17,137 nucleotides of DNA from Deltaproteobacteria bacterium (GCA_018262455.1 JAGSPR010000111.1:1-17137); one strand, 5' to 3'; counted from the stretch's first letter, positions 8,161-15,762 are shown. Notes: generated by a model not told the origin, from the sequence alone. Numbers and translations: made by a program.

Positions 8161-9102
8161 TCAGCGCGACGCGTCCCACTCACGGCGCAGGTCACGCGAC
8201 CGCGCGGCGAGCTCGGCACGGCGCGCGAGCCGAGCCGGATCGACGGCGGGACGCGCCCGCGGCGCATCGAGGGCCGCGATCTCGCGGGCGAGCGCCGCGT
8301 CCGCAGCGCTCGCCGCGGCGTGGAACGCATCGCCGACGGCCGAGAGCTCGGCGTGCAGCGCGATCATTTCCGGGTGTTTGGGGCCAAGGATCGGCGTCGC
8401 GAGATCGACCCGGAGCATGGCCTCGTCGACCAGCAGCGCCGCGACCCGGACCTCGGCGGGCGCGTCGCTCGGAACGATGGCGTCAGCGACCCCGTGTCCG
8501 AGTGCGGCCTGCAGCGCTCGTCGGCTCGCCTGGCGGAGCTTCGCCGCGGTCGAAGGTCTCGTCAGCTTGCCGAGCTCGTCTCGCCAGGCCGTGGCCTCGG
8601 CGAGCTCGATCTCGCGCTGCCGATCGAAGCGCGCGCGCAGCGCGTCGATCACGTGCTTCTGCTCGATGCGGTCGAGATGCCGCGGGCCGAGGTCCTTCGC
8701 GAGCCGCGCGTCTTCGGCGAGGGCTCCGGCGTAGTCGTTCGCGATCCGCACGAGCAGCGGCGGAGTGTCGGCCGCCAGGGTCTCCGGCGTGATCCGCTGG
8801 AGCGCCTGGATGCGTGCGGTGGCGAGCGCGATCGCCGCGTCACGCGACGGTGGCGCGACGATCGCGCTCGCCGCGAGCTCCTCGTCGATCGCGTCGAGCT
8901 CGCGATCGACCACCTCGAGCTCTTTCAGCACGACCTCGCGATGGGGCGCGCGCGGATCGCCGGGTGACGTCTCGGGCTGGCCTGCGGCCGCGGCCGGGCG
9001 GCCCGCCGGGCTGCCAGGGGGCTCGCTGATCGGCCGGGGGGACGGGTGACTCCCGGCGCACGCGGCCAGGAAGACTCCGAGCGCCACCAGGGTGCGACTC
9101 AT
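8161..9102 (-). CDS. Predicted helical lipoprotein of unknown function
   Basis: A 313-residue protein starting with a signal peptide and lipobox (VFLAAC, lipid Cys at 15), so probably anchored to a membrane on the periplasmic side. A Pro/Ala/Gly-rich tether runs to about residue 50. The rest is rich in Ala, Leu, Arg, Asp and Glu and looks entirely alpha-helical, probably coiled coil (VVLKELEVVDRELDAIDEEL near 60-80). A short motif occurs twice, LGPRH and LGPKHPEM, roughly 100 residues apart, hinting at two related helical units. LGPKHPEM-like strings also occur in Wzz-type chain-length proteins, but no such domain is recognised here. The ATG start is 15 bases behind the preceding gene, so the two are probably co-transcribed. 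The stop abuts the argS stop. Confidence 0.75.
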   Translation of the reverse strand: MSRTLVALGVFLAACAGSHPSPRPISEPPGSPAGRPAAAAGQPETSPGDPRAPHREVVLKELEVVDRELDAIDEELAASAIVAPPSRDAAIALATARIQALQRITPETLAADTPPLLVRIANDYAGALAEDARLAKDLGPRHLDRIEQKHVIDALRARFDRQREIELAEATAWRDELGKLTRPSTAAKLRQASRRALQAALGHGVADAIVPSDAPAEVRVAALLVDEAMLRVDLATPILGPKHPEMIALHAELSAVGDAFHAAASAADAALAREIAALDAPRARPAVDPARLARRAELAARSRDLRREWDASR

Positions 9103-9117
9103 GAAGTCGAACCTAAC

Positions 9118-9864
9118 CTACTTTCGATCGCGACGCCGGATCTGCTCGAGCAGCGCTGCCGAGTCGTCGAGCGCGCGGCGCAGCCTGTCCCTCAGGGCCG
9201 GGTCGCCCGCGATGTCGTCGAAGAACCGATCGCGACGCGCGATCGATCGCAGCAGCGACGCGACGTTCTCGGCGTACACGACGTGGCGCTGCGGGTATGG
9301 CAGCTCGGGATCCGGGGGCGGCGCGCCCTGCCCGACGACGACCTGGCGCGCGATCTGGGCTGCCGGACTCGCGAGCGCGACCGCGGCGGGGTGGGTGCCC
9401 TTGGCGCGGTTCGGCACGATGCGCGGGGTTTCGGAGAATCCCGGCGGTCGCGGCGCCGGAAAGCTCGCGGGCGGGGAAAAGCTCGCGGCCGCGAGCGCGT
9501 CGGGGCCGGGCCGAGCCCAAGGGTTCCGCTCGACCTCGCCATCGACGCCGACCCCGGCGATCGCGCCGGGGTCAGTCTCGGGCACCGCGGAGATGATCGT
9601 GCTCGACGTCATCGTCGCGACCTCGAGCTCGTGGCCCGGCCACTCGGAGACCGGGACCTCGAACATCGAGCGCCCGCCGACTCGCGGATCGCTGTCGCGC
9701 ACGATCACGTGCTCGCGATCGGTGCCCGGCAGGCCGCGCACGATGGCGTACTTGCGGCCACGCAACTCGTGGAACCCGACGATGTAGACGCTCGACTGGG
9801 TGTGCACGCGATAGACCACGCTCGCGCGCGCACGCAGGTCACCAAACATCGTGTGTTGGCTCAC
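9118..9864 (-). CDS. Uncharacterised protein with N-terminal beta-rich domain and C-terminal helix
   Basis: A 248-residue protein not assigned to a family. Residues 1-85 look like a small beta-rich domain (VVYRVHTQSSVYIVGFHEL, then KYAIVRGLPGTDREHVIVRD). Residues ~100-180 are a Pro/Ala-rich, probably disordered linker. The last ~60 residues are helical and charged (ASLLRSIARRDRFFDDIAG). No signal peptide or membrane segment is seen, so it is probably cytoplasmic. The start is GTG at 9864 with GGGGAGG 12 bases upstream; ATG at 9849 is an alternative. It lies 22 bases behind the second permease and 15 bases before the lipoprotein gene, so it may share the importer transcript. Confidence 0.7.
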   Translation of the reverse strand: MSQHTMFGDLRARASVVYRVHTQSSVYIVGFHELRGRKYAIVRGLPGTDREHVIVRDSDPRVGGRSMFEVPVSEWPGHELEVATMTSSTIISAVPETDPGAIAGVGVDGEVERNPWARPGPDALAAASFSPPASFPAPRPPGFSETPRIVPNRAKGTHPAAVALASPAAQIARQVVVGQGAPPPDPELPYPQRHVVYAENVASLLRSIARRDRFFDDIAGDPALRDRLRRALDDSAALLEQIRRRDRK

Positions 9865-9886
9865 CTCTCCAGCATACCTCCCCTGC

Positions 9887-10834
9887 CTAGATCTTGCCGA
9901 GCGAACGCGGTGGTGCGCGGCGCTTGCCGGCCACCACGATCACGATCAGGGTGAGGACATACGGCAGGAGCGGTGCCAGCTCGCGCGGGAAGCCCGATCC
10001 GGTGACCTGGAGCTGGATGTTGATCGCCTCGGCCACGGCGACCCCGACGCAAGCGAGCGCCGCCCACGCGGGCCGCCAGCCCGACAGGATCACCATCGCG
10101 ATCGCGATGTAGCCGCGCCCGCTCGACATGTCGGCGGAGAACCCACCCACCGCGAGCGAGAGCTGTGCCCCGCCGGCACCGGCGAGCGCACCACCGACGA
10201 GGCCCGCGGCGGCCCGCGCCCACGACGGCGAGACCCCGACCGCGACGAGGGCCTCCGGACGATCGCCGGCCGCGCGCAGGCGCAACCCCCACCGCGTGCG
10301 CGCCATCGCGAGCGGCACGAGCACGGCGGCGGCGACCGCGATCCAGACGAGCGGGTTCGCGAGCACCGCATCCTCGAACGATGGTGCGGGCGGCGAGTTG
10401 GCTCCTTCGCCGTACAGCAGCTGCAGCAGGAACCTGGTGCCGCCGAGCGCGAGCAGGTTGAGCGTCACGCCGACGATCACCTGATTGGCACCGAGCCGCA
10501 GCGAACAGAACAGCTGCAGCGCGGCCACGAGCATGCCGGCCGCCATGCCGCCGAGCACGCCGAGGTACGCGCTTCCGGTCCAGTGGCCAAGCGCCGCCGC
10601 CACGAACGCCCCGAACAGCAGCTTCGCCTCGAGGGCGAGATCCACCACCCCCGCGCGCTCGGTGATCGAGCCGCCGAGCGCCGCGAGCGTGTACGGCACG
10701 GCGATGCGCACGACCTGACCCGCAAACGCGATCGAGAACACGCCGGCGGCGAGCGCGGGCTGCCAGATCCACAGCACGATCCCCGATGCGACCGCGGCAC
10801 CGATCGCGACCGCGAGCCTCCACGGTCGACTCAC
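9887..10834 (-). CDS. ABC importer permease 2 (BMP/nucleoside type, NupQ/YufQ-like)
   Basis: The second inner-membrane permease of a BMP-type importer, 315 residues, with about eight to ten hydrophobic segments. Family signatures are seen near the N-terminus (ITERAGVVDLALEAKLLFGAF; commonly ER-GV-N-LEG in relatives), then LGANQVIVGVTLNLLALG and, in the second half, GGFSADMSSGRGYIAIAMVI. This family pairs two related permeases with one double ATPase and a BMP/PnrA binding protein, and the best-studied members import nucleosides. The start is GTG at 10834, whose GTGA overlaps the permease 1 stop by four bases; translation of the two is probably coupled. Homology stops at this GTG although the frame stays open upstream. 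Two changes from the usual motif (Asp for Asn, Ala for Gly) may mark a subgroup. Confidence 0.93.
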   Translation of the reverse strand: MSRPWRLAVAIGAAVASGIVLWIWQPALAAGVFSIAFAGQVVRIAVPYTLAALGGSITERAGVVDLALEAKLLFGAFVAAALGHWTGSAYLGVLGGMAAGMLVAALQLFCSLRLGANQVIVGVTLNLLALGGTRFLLQLLYGEGANSPPAPSFEDAVLANPLVWIAVAAAVLVPLAMARTRWGLRLRAAGDRPEALVAVGVSPSWARAAAGLVGGALAGAGGAQLSLAVGGFSADMSSGRGYIAIAMVILSGWRPAWAALACVGVAVAEAINIQLQVTGSGFPRELAPLLPYVLTLIVIVVAGKRRAPPRSLGKI

Positions 10835-11889
10835 GCGGCCCCCAGCGAGCGACGGCGCGCGACCCACGGCCCGGCCGCGACGACCGCGAGCACCACCACG
10901 CCCAGGAGCATCTCGGTCAGCTCCTTGGGGACGAGGTCGGCGACCGCGAGCCCGCCGGCCGACAGGAACCCGAGCAGCAGCGCCGCGATCGCGATCCCGA
11001 TCGGATGCGTGCGCCCGAGCATCGCCGCCGCGATGCCGAGCAGGCCGGTGCCCCGCCCGAGGCCCTCCTCGAACGCATGCTTGTGACCGAGCACGAAGTT
11101 CGCCGCGGCGAGGCCGGCCAGCGCCCCGGACCCGGCCATCACGATCGTCTGCACGCGCTCGACCGCGATTCCGACGCTGCGTGCCGCGTCGGGGTCCTGG
11201 CCGACCGCGCGCCACGCCCTGCCCCACGTCGTGCGTTCGCGCAGCCACCACGTAGCCCCCACCGCGAGCAGCGCGATGCCGAGCGCGGCGTTCGCCGAGC
11301 TCCCGGCGAGGCCGAGCTCCGGCAGCTCGGCACCGCTCGCGATCGCAGCACCGCGCGTCGTGCCGCCCTGGAACAGCACCTCGTTGCCGAGCCACAGCGC
11401 GATCCCCGCGACGATCGCGTTCAGCATCATCGACGTGATCACCTCGTGCGCACCGCGCGTCGCGCGCAGCCCGCCGATCAACGCACCGACCAGCGCACCG
11501 GCGAGGGCCGCCGCGAGCAGACAGATCGGAAGCGCGACGATCGCGGGCGTTCCGCTCGGAAGCGCAGCACCGACGCTCGAGCACGCGAGCACGCCGGCGG
11601 TGAGCTGGCCCTCGGCGCCGATGTTGAACAGCCCCGCGTCGAGCGCGACCGACACCGCGAGCCCGCACAGGATCAACCCCGTTGCCTTGTAGAGCACCTG
11701 GCCGAGCAGGTACGGATCGCTCGCGGTGCGCTCGAGCATCGTCCACCACACGTGGCCAGGGGAGGCGCCCACCACGAGCATGAGCAGGCTCCCGATCGCC
11801 AGCGATGCGAGCACCGCGATCACGGCCGCCTGGAGCTCGCTGCGCAGGTCACCGGTGGGCCTCTGGATGACGACGATCAATCCATGCAA
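10831..11889 (-). CDS. ABC importer permease 1 (BMP/nucleoside type, NupP/YufP-like)
   Basis: The first permease of the importer, 352 residues, with multiple membrane segments. The signature DAGLFNIGAEGQLTAG (near residues 83-98) is diagnostic of the NupP/YufP group in the BPD_transp_2 family. Later motifs include GGLRATRGAHEVITSMMLN and GQDPDAARSVGI. The start is uncertain: TTG at 11889 gives the longest form and TTG at 11880 is equally possible; no ATG or GTG lies in frame before the first membrane segment. This start faces the plus-strand lipoprotein gene only 43 bases away, so this permease cannot be a simple continuation of the ATPase transcript unless that transcript reads through the antisense gene. 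The C-terminus overlaps permease 2 by GTGA. Confidence 0.92.
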   Translation of the reverse strand: MHGLIVVIQRPTGDLRSELQAAVIAVLASLAIGSLLMLVVGASPGHVWWTMLERTASDPYLLGQVLYKATGLILCGLAVSVALDAGLFNIGAEGQLTAGVLACSSVGAALPSGTPAIVALPICLLAAALAGALVGALIGGLRATRGAHEVITSMMLNAIVAGIALWLGNEVLFQGGTTRGAAIASGAELPELGLAGSSANAALGIALLAVGATWWLRERTTWGRAWRAVGQDPDAARSVGIAVERVQTIVMAGSGALAGLAAANFVLGHKHAFEEGLGRGTGLLGIAAAMLGRTHPIGIAIAALLLGFLSAGGLAVADLVPKELTEMLLGVVVLAVVAAGPWVARRRSLGAA

Positions 11890-11920
11890 CTTCGAACAGC
11901 TGCGCGCGTTTGTCGAGGGC

Positions 11921-11926
11921 TACAAT
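11921..11926 (+). promoter_or_regulatory. Possible -10 element (TACAAT) for the embedded lipoprotein gene
   Basis: TACAAT matches the sigma-70 -10 consensus at five of six positions in otherwise GC-rich DNA and lies six bases before the ATG at 11933. Transcription from it would start at or near the ATG, giving a nearly leaderless message. No good -35 box is visible 16-18 bases upstream, so this is tentative. Confidence 0.25.
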
Positions 11927-11932
11927 GCCGCG

Positions 11933-12343
11933 ATGCCCGGTCCGATCGCGCTGCTCGTGCTGACGCTGCTCGTGGCATGTCACGGCAAGCCCCCCGACGA
12001 CGGCGTCTGTCGCTGTACCCCCAACAACGTGTCGACGACGAAGTCCCGGCTCGAGACCAAGCCGATGGATGGCGAGGCGCTGCTCGGGGCGCTGCGCCGG
12101 CACGCCACCGACGTTCGGCTCGGCAAGAATCCGCGCGCGATCAAGATGGCCGACGACGAGCTTCGGTTCGCGGTCGCGAGCTTCTGCCAGCCGTGTGGAA
12201 CCTGGGTCAAGGACACGATGCGGATCGAGGAGATGTTCCCGCTCGATCGGCTCGATGACGCTGCGCAGGGGACCTGTCTGGGGCTGGTGCTGCGCGACGG
12301 GACGACCGTGTACGGCGACGCGCGCCCGCGCGCCTGTCGCTGA
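11933..12343 (+). CDS. Small Cys-containing lipoprotein of unknown function, embedded in importer locus
   Basis: A 136-residue predicted lipoprotein: hydrophobic stretch IALLVLTLLVAC with lipid Cys at 16, though the n-region (MPGP) lacks the usual positive charge. The mature part has six cysteines (26, 28, 85, 88, 115, 135), including VCRC and FCQPCGTW. The CQPC pair recalls thioredoxin-like or metal-binding CxxC sites, but no thioredoxin fold can be recognised; disulfides in the periplasm are an alternative. Middle region: AIKMADDELRFAVASF; end: GLVLRDGTTVYGDA. It runs opposite to the ABC genes around it: 43 bases head-to-head from permease 1 and 10 bases tail-to-tail from the ATPase. ATG 11933 is chosen because it places the hydrophobic stretch at the N-terminus. 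The frame is open further upstream, so the start is not certain. Codon use looks like that of its neighbours. Confidence 0.7.
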   Translation: MPGPIALLVLTLLVACHGKPPDDGVCRCTPNNVSTTKSRLETKPMDGEALLGALRRHATDVRLGKNPRAIKMADDELRFAVASFCQPCGTWVKDTMRIEEMFPLDRLDDAAQGTCLGLVLRDGTTVYGDARPRACR

Positions 12344-12353
12344 GCTCGGGAGG

Positions 12354-13847
12354 CTAGGCGGCGGTCGCGCCGGTCATCATCCGGCCGAGCGCATCCCGCG
12401 CGCCGACGTCACGGAGGGCCTCGCCCGCAAGCTCGCCGACGATCCGGCCGCGCAGCAGCACGACGATCCGGTGACAGAGCGCGAGCAGCTCATCGAGGTC
12501 GGCGGAGATGATGAGCACGCCGGCACCCGCGCTCGCAGTCGCGCACAACACATCGTGGATGCGCGCGACGGCACCGAGGTCGACACCGCGGGTGGGCTGC
12601 GCGGCGATCACGGCCTTGAGCCTCGCCCGTGACAGCTCGCGCGCCACGAGGACCTTCTGCTGGTTGCCGCCCGAGAGCACACGCACCTCGGCCTCGGGAT
12701 CCGGCGGACGGATGTCGAGCTCGGCGATCCGGGCCTCCGCATGTCGCCGCATCGCGCCGCGATCGAGCCGCCAGCGGCCGGTGATCTCGGGACGACCGAT
12801 CGCGAGGTTGTCGGCGATGCTGGCCTCGTCCAGGAGCCCACCATGGTGGCGATCCTCGGGGATGTGCGCGAGCCCCGCGGCGAGCCGATGCGCCGGCGTG
12901 GCACGACCGACGTCGACCCCGGCGATCCGGACCCGGCCATTGCTCCGGACGAGCCCGGCGATCGCGAGGGCGAGCTCGCGCTGGCCGTTGCCGTCGACAC
13001 CGGCCACCCCGACGAGCTCGCCCCGCCGTACCGAGAGCGTCACGTTCGCGAGCCCGCGGCCGACGCCGAGCTCGGTCACCCCCAGTGCCTCGGCTGCATC
13101 TGGTGGCGGAGGCTCGAGCTTGCCCGCGACCGCCAGCTCGGCGCCGATCATCGCCTTGGCGATCCCCGCGATCTCGAGCGGCTTGCCGAACGTCGCGACG
13201 GTCTTGCCGGCGCGCAGCACCGTCACCTCGTCGGCGACCGCGCGGACCTCGTCGAGCTTGTGCGTGACGAGGACGATCGTCCGGCCTTCGGTGGCGAGCG
13301 TGCGCAGCGTGGAGAGGAGCCCGTCGACCTCGATCGGCGCCAGCACCGCGGTCGGCTCGTCGAGGATCAGCAGCTTGGCCCCGTGATACAGCGCCGCCAC
13401 GATCTCCGCGCGTTGCGCCGCGCCGAGCGAGAGGGCCTCGCAGCGCGCGCGGGGATCGACCGGTAACCCGATCCGGGTACCGAGCGCGGCCAGCGCGGCG
13501 GCGGTCGCCTCGAGATCGAGCAGCGGGCCTCGCCTCGGCTCGACGCCGAGCACCGCATTCTCGACCACGCTCAGCGTCCCCGCCGACGAGCCATGCTGCT
13601 GCACGATCCCGATCCCGGCCGCGCGCGCCGCGATCCGGTCCCACCGAGCCAGCCCGATCGCCTGGCCGGCGATCGCGAGCGTGCCGGCGTCCGCGCGCAC
13701 CACCCCCGCCACGATCTTCACGAGCGTGCTCTTGCCGGCGCCGTTCTCGCCGACGAGCGCGTGCACCGTGCCCGGGCGGACGACGAGCCGCGCCCCACCG
13801 AGGACCTCGCGCCCGCCGTAGCGCTTCGTCAGCTCGGTCTCGATCAC
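12354..13847 (-). CDS. ABC importer double ATPase (BMP/nucleoside type, NupO/YufO-like)
   Basis: The energising subunit, 497 residues, with two nucleotide-binding domains in one chain as in sugar/nucleoside importers. Domain 1: Walker A GENGAGKST at 33-41, Q-loop IVQQHG, signature LSLGAAQ at 139-145, Walker B LLILDEPTA near 158-166, switch His in LVTHKLDE. Domain 2: a degenerate Walker A GVDGNGQREL without Lys, signature LSGGNQQK near 390-397, and AAQPTRGVDLGA with Gln in place of the catalytic Glu. Those domain 2 changes are normal for this family, so only site 1 is expected to hydrolyse ATP fully. The GTG start at 13847 forms a GTGA overlap with the binding-protein stop. Its stop is 10 bases from the stop of the convergent small lipoprotein gene. 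Confidence 0.95.
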   Translation of the reverse strand: MIETELTKRYGGREVLGGARLVVRPGTVHALVGENGAGKSTLVKIVAGVVRADAGTLAIAGQAIGLARWDRIAARAAGIGIVQQHGSSAGTLSVVENAVLGVEPRRGPLLDLEATAAALAALGTRIGLPVDPRARCEALSLGAAQRAEIVAALYHGAKLLILDEPTAVLAPIEVDGLLSTLRTLATEGRTIVLVTHKLDEVRAVADEVTVLRAGKTVATFGKPLEIAGIAKAMIGAELAVAGKLEPPPPDAAEALGVTELGVGRGLANVTLSVRRGELVGVAGVDGNGQRELALAIAGLVRSNGRVRIAGVDVGRATPAHRLAAGLAHIPEDRHHGGLLDEASIADNLAIGRPEITGRWRLDRGAMRRHAEARIAELDIRPPDPEAEVRVLSGGNQQKVLVARELSRARLKAVIAAQPTRGVDLGAVARIHDVLCATASAGAGVLIISADLDELLALCHRIVVLLRGRIVGELAGEALRDVGARDALGRMMTGATAA

Positions 13848-14866
13848 CGGTCGGGCACCTGGATCTTGCCGGCGATGATCTCGGCCCCGAGCTTCTTGAC
13901 CTTGGTGACCACCTCGAGCGGCAACAGCAAGCGGTTGCGCTCGTCGGCCACGAACGCGACGCCATCCTCCGCGAGCCCGAGCTCGTGCAGGCCACCTTGG
14001 AACTTGCCGGCGATCAGATCCTTGATCGTGTCGAACACCGCCACGTCGACGCGCTTGACCATGCTGGTCACCACGCAGCACGGCGCGTTGTAGAACTGAT
14101 CCGAGTCGACGCCGATCGCACGGGCGTGGCGGTGACGCGCGGCCGCGAACACGCCGTCTCCGGTCTTGCCCGCGGCGTGGAAGATGATGTCGGCGCCCTG
14201 ATCGTACTCCGCCGAGGCCAGCTCCTCGCCGTGCGATGGATCGGCAAACGCCTTGGGCTCGCTGCCGGCATACGCCGCGACGACGCGGCACGTCGGACAC
14301 ACGTGGTGGACTCCGGCTGCGTAGCCGGCCTCGAACTTGCGGATCAGCGGGATCTGCATGCCGCCGACGAACCCGACGGTCTTCGTATGGGTCAGCAAGC
14401 CCGCGATCGCGCCGACCAGGAAGCTGCCTTCGTGCTCGCGAAACTGCAGCCCCGCGAGGTTCGGGAGCGGACCGACGCCGGGCGACGGGCTGTAGTCGAT
14501 GCCCGCGAACTTCACGTTCGGAAACTGGTTGGCGAGCCGTTCGAGGTCGCCGCTGAAGATGAAGCCAACCCCGACGACGAGGTCGACTCCACGCGCTGCC
14601 ATCGTCCTCAGCCCGGCCTCGCGATCAGTCCCCTCGCTCGGCTCGATGACCGAGATCTCGATGCCGAGCTCGCGTTGCGCCCGCTGCAAGCCGCGCCACG
14701 CGGCCTCGTTGAACGACTTGTCATTCTTGCCGCCGATGTCGAATACCAGCCCGACCCGAAGCCCGGAACCGGACCTCGGAGGCGGCGGTGCGATCACCAC
14801 GAAGCCGGCGATCACGAGCGCGGCATTGACCGCGACGAGGAAGGCGATCAGCCGGAGGGAGCTCAA
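13844..14866 (-). CDS. BMP/PnrA-family substrate-binding protein, membrane-anchored
   Basis: The extracytoplasmic binding protein of the importer, 340 residues. Family motifs: LVFDIGGKNDKSFNEAAW at 41-58, FAGIDYSPSPG, VGFVGGMQIPLIRKFEAGY, then GADIIFHAAGKTGDGVFAAA. PnrA/BmpA relatives bind purine nucleosides, so nucleosides are the most likely ligands; this is inference. The N-terminus has one hydrophobic helix (residues 6-26) followed by PPPP and no lipobox Cys, whereas most relatives are lipoproteins; it probably stays anchored by an uncleaved signal. The start is TTG at 14866, the only start codon in frame that places the hydrophobic helix at the N-terminus; upstream lies the previous gene, 20 bases away. 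A 10-bp tandem repeat covers that junction. Overlap with the ATPase is GTGA. Confidence 0.9.
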   Translation of the reverse strand: MSSLRLIAFLVAVNAALVIAGFVVIAPPPPRSGSGLRVGLVFDIGGKNDKSFNEAAWRGLQRAQRELGIEISVIEPSEGTDREAGLRTMAARGVDLVVGVGFIFSGDLERLANQFPNVKFAGIDYSPSPGVGPLPNLAGLQFREHEGSFLVGAIAGLLTHTKTVGFVGGMQIPLIRKFEAGYAAGVHHVCPTCRVVAAYAGSEPKAFADPSHGEELASAEYDQGADIIFHAAGKTGDGVFAAARHRHARAIGVDSDQFYNAPCCVVTSMVKRVDVAVFDTIKDLIAGKFQGGLHELGLAEDGVAFVADERNRLLLPLEVVTKVKKLGAEIIAGKIQVPDR

Positions 14867-14870
14867 TGCG

Positions 14871-14890
14871 CAGAGCTCAGCAGAGCTCAG
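14871..14890. repeat. Tandem repeat of CAGAGCTCAG (2 copies)
   Basis: Two exact 10-bp copies lie head to tail. They span the TGA stop of the P-domain lipoprotein gene (14887-14889) and end four bases from the TTG start of the binding protein. Each copy contains the palindrome GAGCTC. The repeat fills the leader where a Shine-Dalgarno would be expected, and none is obvious. Confidence 0.8.
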
Positions 14891-15762
14891 AGGATGATCG
14901 GGCCGGCGCAGTCGGACACGAGCGAGGGATCGAACGAGATCGACCACTCGAACATGAAGCCGTTGTCGGCGCCCCACAGGTCGGTCACGCGCATCGACCA
15001 CAGCCCGTTGAGCGGCGTGTTGGTCAACGAGGCCCACGGCGAGAGCGAGGCGTAGTCGCCCGCTGGCATCTGCTGGCTACCGTCAAATGTCGTCGTCGGA
15101 GCGGTCACGTTGCCGCTGTTCAGGATGGGCACCGTCGCGGTGGGGGTCCAGCAGTACTGCATGCCGACACCGGGGACCGGCGCGTCGGCGGGATCGCTGT
15201 CATTGGCCTGGCCGAGGTAGACCTCGCCGCCCGCGCGATCGACGAACTTGTGGAGGATGAACACCGCACCGCCCGGCGTGATCAGCTCCATCTGAAGATC
15301 GCGGAGCCACGAGTGCTCCATGTTGACGCAGACCTTGAGCAGCTTGGTCGGATCGGTCAGCGTGGCGCCGTCCGGGAACCCGACGAAGTTCAGGGTCGAC
15401 ACGTACGAGGCGTGACACTCCTTGGCGACGCAGTTCGGCGTGGTGCCGCCACACTGGGCGTTGGTGGAGCACGCGGTGCCGGAGCTGACGCCATCCGGAA
15501 GCGCGAGCGGCGTGACCTCGGGGTTCTCCACCGCGCCGCAGACCGGGCAGCTGCCGACGCCGGAGCAGTCGGTGTCCGAGCAGTCCGCGCGCCCATCTCC
15601 ATCGTTATCCATGCCGTCGTCGCAGATCTCCGCGCCGGTGGCGGGAGGCCCGTCGACGACGACGTCGTCGTCGCCGCCGTTGTTGCGTGCGGCCGGGCCG
15701 CAGGCCGCAGCTACCACCAGAGACAGCGCGAAGATCGACTTTGTGGAGAAAAGGCGTCGCAT
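14887..15762 (-). CDS. P-domain lipoprotein with Asp/Cys-rich motif
   Basis: A 291-residue predicted surface or periplasmic lipoprotein. Signal peptide with lipobox VVAAAC (lipid Cys 21), then an acidic tether (NNGGDDDVVVDG). Next comes ICDDGMDNDGDGRADC, a Ca-binding-like repeat common in myxobacterial exported proteins, and a Cys cluster (CSGVGSCPVC, ACSTNAQCGG, NCVAKEC). Residues ~150-285 form a proprotein-convertase P-domain: VCVNMEHSWLRDLQMELITP, FILHKF, GLWSMRVTDLWGADNGF and FEWSISFD. P-domains usually accompany proteases, but no protease domain is present, so it is more likely a binding or scaffolding protein. ATG at 15762 is chosen because it begins the signal peptide. It leads the importer gene set, 20 bases ahead of the binding protein on the same strand. 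Confidence 0.88.
   Translation of the reverse strand: MRRLFSTKSIFALSLVVAAACGPAARNNGGDDDVVVDGPPATGAEICDDGMDNDGDGRADCSDTDCSGVGSCPVCGAVENPEVTPLALPDGVSSGTACSTNAQCGGTTPNCVAKECHASYVSTLNFVGFPDGATLTDPTKLLKVCVNMEHSWLRDLQMELITPGGAVFILHKFVDRAGGEVYLGQANDSDPADAPVPGVGMQYCWTPTATVPILNSGNVTAPTTTFDGSQQMPAGDYASLSPWASLTNTPLNGLWSMRVTDLWGADNGFMFEWSISFDPSLVSDCAGPIIL
15654..15673. repeat. 20-bp perfect palindrome of GAC/GTC triplets inside the P-domain gene
   Basis: CGACGACGAC is followed directly by its reverse complement. On the coding (minus) strand it encodes the DDDVVV run in the acidic tether after the lipidated Cys. It probably reflects triplet slippage in a disordered tether and could vary in copy number between strains. 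Confidence 0.7.

Noticed and set aside
12354..13200. Missing Walker A Lys and catalytic Glu in the second ATPase domain as evidence of decay.
   Set aside because: GNGQREL and AAQPTRG are the normal sequences of domain 2 in this importer family.
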